DNA from: CBDFGQ01 sp965247295
GTDB taxonomy: Bacteria > Chloroflexota > Dehalococcoidia > Lucifugimonadales > JAGWBF01
Length of the DNA stretch: 64,000 nucleotides
Direction of reading: 5' to 3'
Assembly (NCBI GenBank): GCA_965247295.1
Contig: CBDFGQ010000007.1
Coordinates: 558,001 to 622,000, forward strand
The notes beneath the pieces are model-generated. The model did not search any database and was not told the origin of the DNA. It saw nothing but the letters and a program-made list of their open reading frames with translations. The translations under genes were made by a program, and so were the position numbers. Of this stretch, positions 24,462-33,065 are shown piece after piece. The number at the start of each line of letters is the position of its first letter. Within the stretch, counting starts at the first letter, position 1.

Positions 24462-26141
24462 GTGCTGGAGCATGACGTGCTTGTGGTGGGCGGGGGTCTG
24501 GCGGGGATGCGAGCCGCCCTGGCAGCCCAGCAGAACGGGGCCGGCACCGGGCTTATCAGCAAGGTGTACCCCGTGCGCAGCCACTCCAACGCCGCCCAGG
24601 GTGGCATAAACGCCGCCCTGGTGGACAGGGGAGATAGCTGGGAGGAGCACGCATACGATACGGTGAAGGGAAGCGACTACCTGGGGGACCAGGATGCCAT
24701 AGAGCTGATGTGCGGGGTGGCCGGGGAGGAGCTCATTTCCCTGGAACATATGGGCGTGATTTTCAACCGCGACGAGGATGGGAGGCTGGGCACCAGGGCC
24801 TTCGGGGGGCAGGCACGTGCTAGGACATTCTTCGTGGCCGACTTTACCGGCCAGGCCATGCTTCACGTCCTGCACGAGCAGCTCATGCGGTCGGGCATGA
24901 CCAGCTACGACGAATGGTTCGTGACCACTCTAATCGTTGAGGATGGTGAGTGCTGCGGCGTGGTGGCCATGGAGATACGTACGGGTAGGCTGTACGTCAT
25001 ACGCGCCAAGACGGTAATTCTCTGCACCGGTGGGCTGGGTCGGATCTACGAGCCCAGTACCAACGCGCTGATCGTTACAGGCGACGGCATGGCGCTGGCG
25101 TACAAGGCCGGCGCCTCCCTCATGGACATGGAAATGGTGCAGTACCATCCCACTACCCTAAAGGGCAGCGGCGTACTGATCACGGAGGGGGCCAGGGGCG
25201 AGGGGGCCTATCTCCTGAACGCCGACGGCCAGCGGTTTATGGAGAAGTACGCCCCAAATATGATGGAGCTGGCCTCCAGGGACGTTGTCTCCCGCGCCGA
25301 GGCGACGGAGATCGCCGAAGGCGGGGGGGTGGACGGTTCCGTGTTGCTGGACTGCCGCCACCTGGGGGAGAAGCTGATCAAGGAAAAGCTCTCCCAGATA
25401 TACGACATCGGCCTGGACCTGGTGGGGGTTGACATAAGCAAAGAACCCATACCCATACGACCCGGTATGCACTATCATATGGGTGGCATCAAGACCGACG
25501 TTGACGGCAGGACCAGCGTCCCGGGACTTTACGCGGCAGGAGAGTGTGCCTGCGTAAGCGTCCACGGGGGCAACCGTCTGGGGGCCAACTCCCTCCTTGA
25601 CACCATTGTCTTCGGTCACAGGGCCGGAGAACACGCCGCCGAGGCTTGCAAGAACGCGCCATACCGGTCCTTGGACATAGAGTCGTGGGTGGAGAACGAG
25701 GAGGGCAGGATCAGGGACATACTGGCGCGGGACGCCAATGGGGACAGGGTGGCGAAGATACGGTTGGAGATGGGCACGGCCATGGACCGGCATGTGGGAG
25801 TCTTCCGGAACGAGGAGGGTATGAAGGAGGCCTTGAGTACCGTACAGGCGCTGAAGGAGCGGTACGGCACGGTACCCGTGGAGGACAAGGGCCGAGTCTT
25901 CAATACGGACCTGGTCTTCGCCCTGGAGCTCGGATTCATGCTGGACTGTGCCGAGACCATCGTGGTCAGCGCCCTGGAGCGAAAGGAAAGCCGGGGTGCC
26001 CAGTACAGGCTGGACTATGCTCGGCGTGACGATGACAACTGGCTCAAGCACATACTGGTCACCCACGGGGAGGATGGACCTAGCATTTCACATCTCCCAG
26101 TAGTTATCACCCGGTGGGAGCCCGAGCAGAGGCAATACTGA
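24462..26141 (+). CDS. sdhA: Succinate dehydrogenase/fumarate reductase flavoprotein subunit
   Basis: A protein of 559 residues with the N-terminal FAD dinucleotide fold V-V-G-G-G-L-A-G-M-R-A-A. The R-S-H-S-N-A-A-Q-G-G-I-N-A motif contains the His that binds FAD covalently. Q-Y-H-P-T-T-L-K-G-S-G-V-L-I-T-E-G-A-R-G-E-G and H-M-G-G-I-K-T-D / H-G-G-N-R-L-G-A-N-S-L-L-D form the dicarboxylate site. It oxidises succinate (or reduces fumarate). Start GTG 24462; the stop overlaps sdhB (TGATG). Direction of catalysis is not decided by sequence. Confidence 0.95.
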   Translation: MLEHDVLVVGGGLAGMRAALAAQQNGAGTGLISKVYPVRSHSNAAQGGINAALVDRGDSWEEHAYDTVKGSDYLGDQDAIELMCGVAGEELISLEHMGVIFNRDEDGRLGTRAFGGQARARTFFVADFTGQAMLHVLHEQLMRSGMTSYDEWFVTTLIVEDGECCGVVAMEIRTGRLYVIRAKTVILCTGGLGRIYEPSTNALIVTGDGMALAYKAGASLMDMEMVQYHPTTLKGSGVLITEGARGEGAYLLNADGQRFMEKYAPNMMELASRDVVSRAEATEIAEGGGVDGSVLLDCRHLGEKLIKEKLSQIYDIGLDLVGVDISKEPIPIRPGMHYHMGGIKTDVDGRTSVPGLYAAGECACVSVHGGNRLGANSLLDTIVFGHRAGEHAAEACKNAPYRSLDIESWVENEEGRIRDILARDANGDRVAKIRLEMGTAMDRHVGVFRNEEGMKEALSTVQALKERYGTVPVEDKGRVFNTDLVFALELGFMLDCAETIVVSALERKESRGAQYRLDYARRDDDNWLKHILVTHGEDGPSISHLPVVITRWEPEQRQY

Positions 26142-27094
26142 TGGATGTAACGCTCAAGGTGAAACGGTACGACCCCGAGGCCGAGGACCCCGCCCCCTAC
26201 TGGGCCGAGTACCAGGTGGACGTGGACACTTTCACCACCGTCCTCGATACCCTCATCAAGGTCAGGGAGGAGGTGGACGGCAGCCTGGCCCTGCGGTGCT
26301 CATGCCGCAGCGCCATATGCGGCTCCTGCGCGATGCGCATCAACGGCCACGCTGCCCTGGCGTGCAAGATCAGAGTATCGGCCATTTCAACCGAGGGGGA
26401 GCAGGTAACCGTAGAGCCAATGGGCGTGATGCCCGTCATCAAGGATCTGGTGGTCGACATGACACCCTTCTGGGACAAGGTCGCGGACGTGGAGCCCTGG
26501 CTTCAGCCCCAGGGGCCCGAGCCCGAGGGTGAGTATATAGCCCCCAACGAGGATATGCTGCACCTTGCCGGGGTAATGGGCTGCATCATGTGCGGGGCGT
26601 GCGTCTCCGACTGCACCGTGCTGGAGGTAGACCCCAACTTTCTTGGACCCGCCGCCCTGGCCAAGGCGTATCGCTTCGTGGCGGACCCGAGGGACTCCCA
26701 GGACAGGGACCGTCTCAAGAGCCTGAGCCAGTATACCGGGATCTGGGACTGCACCCGCTGCTTCGAGTGTGTTCAGGTATGCCCCAAAGGGGTGGCCCCC
26801 ATGGACAGGATCATGGACCTCAGAGAAAAGGCAATTGAAGCGGGCTACGACGACAAGCCTGGAGCCCGCCATGCCAAGGCCTTTGCCGAGCTCGTAGGCC
26901 ACAGCGGGTGGCTGGACGAGCTGAGACTTCCGTTAAAGACCGTGGGAATGCTTAACCTGCCGGCCTTGCTCAATCTCGCACCCGTGGGGCTGCGGGCCCT
27001 CGCCAGGGGCAAGATGCCCCCCGTCGTCCACAAGATGCTGCCAAACGTCGAGAACGTTAGGCGGTTATTCAGGCGGCTGGAGCCGGAGGACTAG
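26141..27094 (+). CDS. sdhB: Succinate dehydrogenase/fumarate reductase iron-sulfur subunit
   Basis: A protein of 317 residues. The N-terminal ferredoxin domain has C-S-C-R-S-A-I-C-G-S-C and a later L-A-C for the [2Fe-2S] cluster. The C-terminal domain has C-I-M-C-G-A-C-V-S-D-C and C-T-R-C-F-E-C-V-Q-V-C-P for the other two clusters. The ~70-residue extension after the last cluster is longer than in classic SdhB (~240 residues). ATG 26141 is chosen because it overlaps the sdhA stop; an in-frame GTG at 26114 lies inside sdhA. Confidence 0.95.
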   Translation: MDVTLKVKRYDPEAEDPAPYWAEYQVDVDTFTTVLDTLIKVREEVDGSLALRCSCRSAICGSCAMRINGHAALACKIRVSAISTEGEQVTVEPMGVMPVIKDLVVDMTPFWDKVADVEPWLQPQGPEPEGEYIAPNEDMLHLAGVMGCIMCGACVSDCTVLEVDPNFLGPAALAKAYRFVADPRDSQDRDRLKSLSQYTGIWDCTRCFECVQVCPKGVAPMDRIMDLREKAIEAGYDDKPGARHAKAFAELVGHSGWLDELRLPLKTVGMLNLPALLNLAPVGLRALARGKMPPVVHKMLPNVENVRRLFRRLEPED

Positions 27095-27108
27095 CAGACA
27101 ACATAATT

Positions 27109-27142
27109 CTCCCTCCCCTGGTGGGAGGGAGTTAGAGGTGGG
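27109..27142. repeat. Intergenic palindrome after sdhB
   Basis: CTCCCTCCC (27109-27117) pairs with GGGAGGGAG (27123-27131) over a five-base loop, followed by TTAGAGGTGGGG. It resembles repetitive palindromes of the CTCCCTC...GAGGGAG type that I recall from Dehalococcoidia intergenic regions, and is loosely related to the 19544 element. It could attenuate read-through after sdhB, but no T run follows. Confidence 0.6.
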
Positions 27143-27260
27143 GCAGTGACCCTCGTCTGCTCCGGAATTGACATGAGTCTACGTAGCTGATAGTCTCCAA
27201 TCGGCAATTAAGCCCTTTGCTGTTCGAAGTGTCGAATGACCGGTCAGGGGAGCTGGACAA

Positions 27261-27692
27261 TTGGCAGAGGCAAGAACCAAAGGTCCTGATGAGAAGTATT
27301 GTAGCTCCTGCGGCCAAATTGTTAAAATGCTGGCCGAGATATGCCCTCTCTGTGGCGTGAGGCAGATGCCCGTTCCTTTCGACGGCTACGGTGGGCGCCT
27401 GCCCTCGGGATACGGTGCCACGAGTGATGCTGTCGTTCCGATGCTATTCAACGGTTTCCTGGGATTTGTCGGCTTTATGGGAATCGGTCACATGGTGGCG
27501 GGATCTGCAGGTAGAGGAACCGGGCTCCTGCTACTAGGATGGGTCATCACCGTGTTCGGACTCGCCAGCGCTTTCGCAGCCTTCGTAGTAGGAGTGGTGT
27601 TCTTAGTCATAGCGTACATCGTGATATGGGTCTGGTCCATTGTTGATGTCCGTTCCGTGGTGGAGATGAACAGTTTGGGCTCCAGGCGGTAA
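27261..27692 (+). CDS. Zinc-ribbon plus TM2-like membrane protein
   Basis: A protein of 143 residues. The N-terminus has a C4 zinc ribbon (C-S-S-C at ~14-17 and C-P-L-C at ~28-31), followed by a Gly/Tyr-rich linker and two or three hydrophobic helices: F-N-G-F-L-G-F-V-G-F-M-G-I-G-H with a G-R-G-T-G-L-L-L-L-G-W turn, then A-A-F-V-V-G-V-V-F-L-V-I-A-Y-I-V. The layout resembles TM2-domain proteins. Start TTG 27261 after GGGGAGC. It lies between sdhB and the CCG-domain subunit on the same strand, so a role near the succinate dehydrogenase membrane site is conceivable, but this is inference from location. Confidence 0.75.
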   Translation: MAEARTKGPDEKYCSSCGQIVKMLAEICPLCGVRQMPVPFDGYGGRLPSGYGATSDAVVPMLFNGFLGFVGFMGIGHMVAGSAGRGTGLLLLGWVITVFGLASAFAAFVVGVVFLVIAYIVIWVWSIVDVRSVVEMNSLGSRR

Positions 27693-27761
27693 CCTGTGTG
27701 GTGGTACCTTTCTGGTAATCTTTTGCCATAGTCGGAGATTTCCTGGTTGAGAGGCTGAATA

Positions 27762-28640
27762 ATGCCAAAATATGCTTTCTTCCCGGGTTGCGTTTCAAGG
27801 GGCGGATGCCCCGAGCTCTATCCCGCGGCCCTGCAGGTCTGCCAGAAGCTGGGGATCGAATTGGAGGAGCTTACGGGCGCCTCCTGCACCGGCGCCGGGG
27901 TCCTCCAGGAGAAGAATCAGCTCCTCGGGGACGTGCTCAACGCACGCAGTTTCGCCATGGCGGAGCGGCTGGACCTGCCCATAATGACCATATGCAGCAC
28001 CTGCCAGGGAGTGATGAGCCAGGCCGACGCACGCCTCAAGGCTGACCCGGAGTATCTGGCACAGGTGAACACCCATCTGGCTGAGGAGGGCCTTGAGTAC
28101 CGGGGCACGGCTGTCATCAAGCACCTGCTGTGGGTCATCATCGAAGACGTGGGCCTGGACGTGCTTGGTGAACATGTAACCACCCCCCTGACACACCTGC
28201 GGGTCGCACCCTTCTACGGCTGCTATATCCTGCGCCCCAGGGACGCCCTGGGCTTCGACGAGAATCCCGATCGCCAGACATCCCTTGAGACGGTAATCAC
28301 CGCCCTTGGAGGCCAGGTGGTGGACTTTCCAGGGAAGAGCCGCTGCTGCGGCTTCCCCATACTGACCATCAACGAGCGCAACTCGGTGGCGATGGTGGGA
28401 AAGCACACTTCCGAGGCAGCCGACCTGGGCGCCGACGCCATGGTTACCCCGTGCCCGCTGTGCCACCTGAACCTCGATGGCTACCAGCCCAAGGCAATGA
28501 GCCAGACCAAGCGCAGGATAGACCTGCCCATCCTCCACCTCCCCCAGCTCATCGGCCTGGCCATGGGGGTGTCGCCGAAGGACCTGGGCCTCCAGCGGCA
28601 CATCATATCCCCCGAAAGGCTGCTTGAGAAGGTCGGCTAG
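27762..28640 (+). CDS. CCG-domain (HdrB/SdhE-like) heterodisulfide-reductase-related subunit
   Basis: A 292-residue protein with two cysteine-rich domains. The first has P-G-C-V-S-R-G at the N-terminus and A-S-C-T-G-A-G-V (a variant CCG, with C-T-G in place of C-C-G), then C-S-T-C-Q-G. The second has Y-G-C-Y-I-L-R-P, R-C-C-G-F-P and C-P-L-C-H-L-N. These are the ligand patterns of HdrB and of the SdhE/SdhC-type third subunit of non-classical succinate dehydrogenases. No SdhC/SdhD cytochrome b anchor is nearby, so it is probably the quinone-side subunit for sdhAB. It starts at ATG 27762. Confidence 0.88.
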   Translation: MPKYAFFPGCVSRGGCPELYPAALQVCQKLGIELEELTGASCTGAGVLQEKNQLLGDVLNARSFAMAERLDLPIMTICSTCQGVMSQADARLKADPEYLAQVNTHLAEEGLEYRGTAVIKHLLWVIIEDVGLDVLGEHVTTPLTHLRVAPFYGCYILRPRDALGFDENPDRQTSLETVITALGGQVVDFPGKSRCCGFPILTINERNSVAMVGKHTSEAADLGADAMVTPCPLCHLNLDGYQPKAMSQTKRRIDLPILHLPQLIGLAMGVSPKDLGLQRHIISPERLLEKVG

Positions 28641-28659
28641 ACGCTAAGGCCCGGCTCTT

Positions 28660-29499
28660 TCACCCCAGCGGCAGGGGCGGCTGCCACCACTTGCTGGTGC
28701 CGTTAACCTCTATCGTGTCCACCCACTTAACCCAGTCGTAACCACGCTTTCCAGGCGCCACCAGACGCAGGGGGAAACCGTGCCCGTGGGACAGCACCTG
28801 GCCGCCCACCCTGGTGGCAAGTATGTACACTTCCGCCTCCTCCAGCGAGATGCGCCGGTAGTACCCCGTGACCGAACGCACTGTCACGCTGGCCGCCCCT
28901 TGCTTTATGCCGGCTTCCGCCAGTACATCCTTACGAGGCACGCCATCCCATCGCTGCGTAGAGTACCAGCCTCCGGTGCAGTCCAGGGTAGCCGTGATTT
29001 GCTCCCGGCGCTTCGCCAGTACCTCGTAAGGCAGTCGGATATCCCGCTCCACCATACCGGTCACACGGAGGCTCCATTTGTCTGCATCGATCGTCCGGGG
29101 ACGGTCGTTGAGCCAGGAGGTGGTGGGGAAGGCGTTGCCGGAGAAGCTCCCCCTCTCGTAGGAACCCGTGAACCGCCGCTCGGCGCCCGGTAGCTCAAAA
29201 ATACGGGCCCCGAACTCCCCGGTCCGCCACAGCAGCAGTCCGGCTATGGCAAGGCCGCCCAAACGCAGGAAGGACCGGCGATCGGCCCAGAACCGGGGCC
29301 GAAGGCTCCACCTGTGCCGAAAGGTATGCCACAGGATGGCGGGGGTTATGGCCACCGAGAGGTAGATGTGCCAGCTGAGGCCGCTGAAGCCCATGAAATA
29401 GAAGGGGCCCGTGTGGCTCCACGCCAGGCCCAGGGCCAGGGCGGCGAGCAATAGGCAAAGAACGAGTAACGAAACCGCGTAAGGAATGGGGGTCCGCAA
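28660..29499 (-). CDS. Membrane-anchored sulfite-oxidase-type molybdopterin oxidoreductase
   Basis: A protein of 279 residues. Residues 1-90 hold two or three hydrophobic segments with histidines (S-G-L-S-W-H, I-L-W-H-T-F-R-H), reminiscent of a short cytochrome b-like anchor. The rest is an oxidoreductase molybdopterin-binding domain with the molybdenum-ligand Cys in T-L-D-C-T-G-G-W-Y-S-T-Q-R-W-x-G-V-P, and H-G-F-P-L-R-L-V-A-P-G-K-R-G-Y-D-W-V-K-W-V. The start is TTG 29499; an in-frame TGA lies a few codons upstream. Substrate unknown (MsrP/sulfite oxidase fold). It converges on the CCG-subunit gene with a 19-base gap. Confidence 0.85.
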   Translation of the reverse strand: MRTPIPYAVSLLVLCLLLAALALGLAWSHTGPFYFMGFSGLSWHIYLSVAITPAILWHTFRHRWSLRPRFWADRRSFLRLGGLAIAGLLLWRTGEFGARIFELPGAERRFTGSYERGSFSGNAFPTTSWLNDRPRTIDADKWSLRVTGMVERDIRLPYEVLAKRREQITATLDCTGGWYSTQRWDGVPRKDVLAEAGIKQGAASVTVRSVTGYYRRISLEEAEVYILATRVGGQVLSHGHGFPLRLVAPGKRGYDWVKWVDTIEVNGTSKWWQPPLPLG

Positions 29500-30047
29500 C
29501 CATCGCCTGGCATTTAGTCATTGAGGAGAGGCCCACGTCGTCTCAGCGAGGACGGCGCCAACCAGGCGGCCCGGTTAGGGAAGATTCCACGCCGATGAGG
29601 CGCAGGGACCGATCTTCTTCCAGTGGGCGAGCTGGCGAATCCGAGGATTAGCGGTCACCCGTAGGACCTCCTGGAGGGACGACCATGTTGGACCCAGTCG
29701 GACCCGAGAGCCGTGGGTGAGCTCCCAGGAATCCAGTCCCAGATGCGCATCCGATACCACCTCACCCCGCTGCTGGCGGACAGTGAGCGCAGAAAGGACA
29801 GAAGGTACCCACGAAGTGACCGCCGTTGGCCCAGGGACCTTCTGGGTTACCTCAGGTAGGGATATGGTCCGCCGTCCAGCGGACGGCCCAGAAAGGCAGC
29901 TCCTGCTACGCGACATGTCGCCAAGGGTAGAATAGGCTGCTGGATGAGCTCGCTCCTACGGTTCCGCGAGTCTTCGGGATAGATATCCCTACACGTCCCA
30001 CCACCGGTGCGCTGCCCTAGGGGGTTCTCCAAACAGTTCGCAGGACG
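29500..30047. other. 548-base stretch without a recognisable gene
   Basis: Between the molybdoenzyme start and the Uma2 gene stop. Open frames up to 113 codons exist on the minus strand (29575-29916), but composition is irregular, no ribosome binding site stands out and I recognise no family. A short inverted repeat, CCGTCCAGCGGACGG, occurs near 29873-29887. It may hold a decayed gene plus the molybdoenzyme promoter; nothing further can be supported. Confidence 0.5.
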
Positions 30048-30728
30048 CTACAGCACTCTCAGAAAATCCAGGCAGCACGGTAGCGCCTTAAGGATGAGGG
30101 TGTCCTCCTCGGAAAGCTCCTGGACGTCTTCCATGGAGCGGTATACGGTCACGGACCGCGTCGAGGGGTGGACCACCCAAACGAGGCGCGTACCTAGGGT
30201 GTCCTCCTCAGCTCCTGCAGCACGGTAGCGCCTTGGAGGGGTCCTCCTCGGAAAGCTCCGGACGTCTTCCCGGTATACGGTCGTCGAGGGGTGGACCACC
30301 CAAACGAGGCGCGTACCTGCCCGGAGCCAGTCCTCAACCTTCTCCCGGACCTCACCGGGCCGGTCTCCAGGAGACACCACCTCCACGGCCAGATCGGGAG
30401 CAAATTCCAGGAAACCAGTGGGAAGGTCTCCTGGGGGTAGCCTGTCCTCTGCAACGAAGGATGCGTCGGGGGCCCGCACGGTATCGGGGTCGAGTCTCAG
30501 TACGAAGCCGGTCTCGGCTGCAAAGACTCGGCCTAGCTGATTTGCCTTGACATATACTCTCAATCGAGACCCGATCTCCATGGCAATATCGCCGTGGCTG
30601 GCGCCTGCTGGCGGCATTTCGTACAGCTCCCCCTTCACAAGCTCGTAGCGCCGGTCGCCCGCTGTGGACAGTCGAAGCAGCTCGTCGGCGGTCAGGAGAG
30701 CTTTACGTTTACGCTTTTGTAGTACCAC
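30048..30728 (-). CDS. Uma2-family (DUF820) predicted nuclease with internal duplication
   Basis: A PD-(D/E)xK-type protein of 226 residues. Y-E-L-V-K-G-E-L-Y-E-M-P-P-A-G, then R-A-P-D-A-S-F-V and D-L-A-V-E-V-V-S-P-G-D with E-K-V-E-D-W-L-R-A-G give the conserved Asp/Glu framework of Uma2/DUF820. The family's biological role is not settled. The C-terminal half is abnormal: G-T-R-L-V-W-V-V-H-P-S-T appears twice (about residues 139 and 181) because of a tandem DNA duplication. The protein therefore has ~40 extra residues. It starts seven bases after the aminotransferase stop and is probably co-transcribed. Confidence 0.82.
   Translation of the reverse strand: MVLQKRKRKALLTADELLRLSTAGDRRYELVKGELYEMPPAGASHGDIAMEIGSRLRVYVKANQLGRVFAAETGFVLRLDPDTVRAPDASFVAEDRLPPGDLPTGFLEFAPDLAVEVVSPGDRPGEVREKVEDWLRAGTRLVWVVHPSTTVYREDVRSFPRRTPPRRYRAAGAEEDTLGTRLVWVVHPSTRSVTVYRSMEDVQELSEEDTLILKALPCCLDFLRVL
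30073..30318. repeat. Imperfect tandem duplication inside the Uma2 gene
   Basis: The left copy 30073-30195 (123 bases) and right copy 30218-30318 (101 bases) both run from cagcacggtagcgcctt to gaggcgcgtacct. The right copy lacks several short internal blocks, so the copies have diverged by small deletions yet the frame stays open across both. A 22-base spacer separates them. Confidence 0.85.
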
Positions 30729-30734
30729 CCTTGC

Positions 30735-32039
30735 CTAGCCCTTCAACCTGTCTATGGCAGAGCCGAAGATCTCGATGGTCTTCTCTATGTCGTCTTGAGT
30801 GTGTGCCAGAGAGGGATAGAACTTGTTGGGTTGCCAGCCCTTGAGTATGCCCCTCTCCAGCAGGTGGGTGTTGAACTGGGCCATCAGGGCGCTGTCGGCC
30901 TTCAGGGATGAGCGGTAATCGGTGATGGGCTCGTCGGTGAAGTAGAAGCCGAAGATGGGGTCTTCTCCCGCGGGCTGCATGGGGATTTCGGCCTCGCGGC
31001 AGAGGCGCTCCAGGCCGTCCCTGAGCTGCCGGCCCGTGGTATACAGGCGCTCGTAGGTGCCCTCTTTCCGGAGCTCTGCCAGGGTCGCGAGTCCGGCGGC
31101 ACAGGCCACCGGGCTGCCGTTGAGGGTACCCACCTGGGAAACAAAATTGTCGGGGTCGGACGCCGAGGAGTCGTAGAGAGACATGATCTCCTCTCGTCCT
31201 GCTACCACCGCCAGGGGATAGCCACCACCCACGATCTTGCCCAGGGCCGCTAGGTCTGGGGTCACGCCATAGTGCTCCTGGGCGCCACCGTAGCCCAGCC
31301 GGAACCCCGTCACCACCTCGTCGAATATAAGAGGAATCTGATAGTGGGAGGTAATCTCCCGCACCGCCTGTAGGAAGCCTGGCTTGGGCGACAGGATCCG
31401 CTGCATGGGCTCCATAATCACGGCTCCCAGCTCATCGTGGTGTTTCTCGATTATGGCCGCCGCGGTCTCCGCGTCGTTGTAGGGCGCCACCAGCACTGTG
31501 TCGCGCACAGCCTGTGGCACGCCGTTGGCGCTGAGTACAGGCTCCGGGAAGTCCCTGAGGGCCGTGGCACTGGGCGTGACACTCACCACCGCGTAGTCGC
31601 TGGTCCCATGGTACCCGCCCTCGAACTTCAGTATCTTGTCGCGCTTGCGGAAGCTCCGAGCCACGCGAAGGCACTGGAAGCAGGCATCTGTTCCGCTGGT
31701 GGTGAATCGCACTTTGTCCGCGCAAGGGACCGCCTTTACGATTTCCTCGGCCAGAAGCACGGCATTCTCACTGGTACCGAAGAAGGTGCTGCCCCTCTCC
31801 GCCGCCTCAACCACCGCGGCCACGACGGCAGGGTGAGCGTGGCCCAGCACCATCGGGCCGGACCCCATGAGGTAGTCTATGAATTCCTGACCGGTCACGT
31901 CCCAGACTCGAGAGCCCTTCCCCTCCCGCAGGATAATTGGGTGCTCCTGGCCCTGGCTCATGTTGCCTGTGTACGCCCCTGGCAGATATCTGGCCGCCTT
32001 GTCCCTGAGCTCGCTTGCCCTTCCGGTCCCCTCAGCCAT
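30735..32039 (-). CDS. Class III aminotransferase, glutamate-1-semialdehyde aminomutase-like
   Basis: A PLP enzyme of 434 residues. Family features: G-S-G-P-M-V-L-G-H-A-H-P-A-V, T-S-G-T-D-A-C, K-F-E-G-G-Y-H-G, F-D-E-V-V-T-G-F-R and the PLP lysine in A-L-G-K-I-V-G-G-G-Y-P. It resembles HemL but differs in details (for example F-G-T-S-E-N-A and the long D-P-I-F-G-F-Y-F-T-D-E segment), so it may be another omega-aminotransferase; I leave the symbol empty. The start at 32039 follows GGAGGAGC; a longer frame to 32081 has no such site. It lies 59 bases after mdh on the same strand. Confidence 0.85.
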   Translation of the reverse strand: MAEGTGRASELRDKAARYLPGAYTGNMSQGQEHPIILREGKGSRVWDVTGQEFIDYLMGSGPMVLGHAHPAVVAAVVEAAERGSTFFGTSENAVLLAEEIVKAVPCADKVRFTTSGTDACFQCLRVARSFRKRDKILKFEGGYHGTSDYAVVSVTPSATALRDFPEPVLSANGVPQAVRDTVLVAPYNDAETAAAIIEKHHDELGAVIMEPMQRILSPKPGFLQAVREITSHYQIPLIFDEVVTGFRLGYGGAQEHYGVTPDLAALGKIVGGGYPLAVVAGREEIMSLYDSSASDPDNFVSQVGTLNGSPVACAAGLATLAELRKEGTYERLYTTGRQLRDGLERLCREAEIPMQPAGEDPIFGFYFTDEPITDYRSSLKADSALMAQFNTHLLERGILKGWQPNKFYPSLAHTQDDIEKTIEIFGSAIDRLKG

Positions 32040-32098
32040 CGCTCCTCCTTTGCTGCCGACTGACATCTCGTTTTTGATCATCTGACCTAGCGACGGGG

Positions 32099-33043
32099 TT
32101 ATCCCTCCTTCGCGGCGGACTTGTACATGACATCCATCAGCTCCCGGGCGCTATGGGCTGACTTGTTGAGGGCGGCCCGTTCGTCTTCAGTAAGCTTTAT
32201 CTCTATTATCTCCTCGATGCCGCCGGCCCCTAGCTTTACCGGCACTCCTATGAAGAGGCCGTCGATGCCGTACTCGCCCTCCAGGTATGCGCTGCAGGGC
32301 AGAATTCGTTTTCTGTCGAGGAGGATCGCCTCCGTCATCTGCGTGATGGCCGCGGATGGGGCGTAGTAAGCACTGCCCGCCTTGAGGAGCTGCACTATCT
32401 CCGCACCCCCCTGGCGGGTCCGTTGCACCAGGCGATCTATGGTGTCCTGAGGCAAGAGCTCCGAGAGTGGAATGCCTCCGACGCTTGTGTAGCGGACCAG
32501 GGGCACCATCTCGTCTCCATGGCTCCCCAGCACGTAGGCGTGGACGTCCTCTGCGGATACGCCCAGTTCCTGGGCGATGAAGGTACGGAAGCGGGCCGTG
32601 TCAAGGATGCCGGCCATACCCAGGACTCGGTTTCGGGGGAAGCCGCTGACCTCGAAGGCGTGCTGGACCATGGCGTCCAGGGGGTTGGTCACGACCATGA
32701 TAATGCACTCGGGCGAGTACTTGACTACCTCGCCGGTGACGCCACCTACGATCTTCATATTGGTGAGGAGCAGGTCGTCGCGGCTCATACCTGGCTTGCG
32801 GGCTATCCCGGCCGTAATGATCACCAGATCAGAGTTTACCGTCTCAGCGTAGCTGTTGCTGCCGATTATCTGGGAGTCGGAGCCCAGCACGGGGCCTGAC
32901 TCCAGCATATCCAACGCTTTCCCCTGGGGGAGGTCTTCAACTACGTCCACAAGGACCACGTCGGCGTAGCCCAGCCCATGGACGCGCTGGGCAGTCGTGG
33001 CGCCTACGTTTCCCGCACCTACAACCGTGACCTTCTTGCGCAT
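32099..33043 (-). CDS. mdh: Malate dehydrogenase
   Basis: An LDH-like malate dehydrogenase of 314 residues. The Rossmann motif V-V-G-A-G-N-V-G-A-T-T-A is near residue 7. I-T-A-G-I-A-R-K-P-G-M-S-R-D-D-L carries the substrate-binding arginines, with Arg (R-K-P-G) at the position that favours malate over lactate, and V-T-N-P-L-D and V-L-G-S-H-G-D-E-M-V-P carry the catalytic Asp-dependent loop and His. NAD-dependent interconversion of malate and oxaloacetate in the TCA cycle. It lies downstream of isocitrate dehydrogenase on the same strand, separated by a palindrome. Confidence 0.95.
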   Translation of the reverse strand: MRKKVTVVGAGNVGATTAQRVHGLGYADVVLVDVVEDLPQGKALDMLESGPVLGSDSQIIGSNSYAETVNSDLVIITAGIARKPGMSRDDLLLTNMKIVGGVTGEVVKYSPECIIMVVTNPLDAMVQHAFEVSGFPRNRVLGMAGILDTARFRTFIAQELGVSAEDVHAYVLGSHGDEMVPLVRYTSVGGIPLSELLPQDTIDRLVQRTRQGGAEIVQLLKAGSAYYAPSAAITQMTEAILLDRKRILPCSAYLEGEYGIDGLFIGVPVKLGAGGIEEIIEIKLTEDERAALNKSAHSARELMDVMYKSAAKEG

Positions 33044-33065
33044 GTGCCTGTTGCTCCTTTCATAC

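Noticed and set aside
29575..29916. 113-codon minus-strand frame in the 29.5-30 kb gap
   Set aside because: No family resemblance, no ribosome binding site and low-complexity composition; kept only as part of an unassigned stretch.
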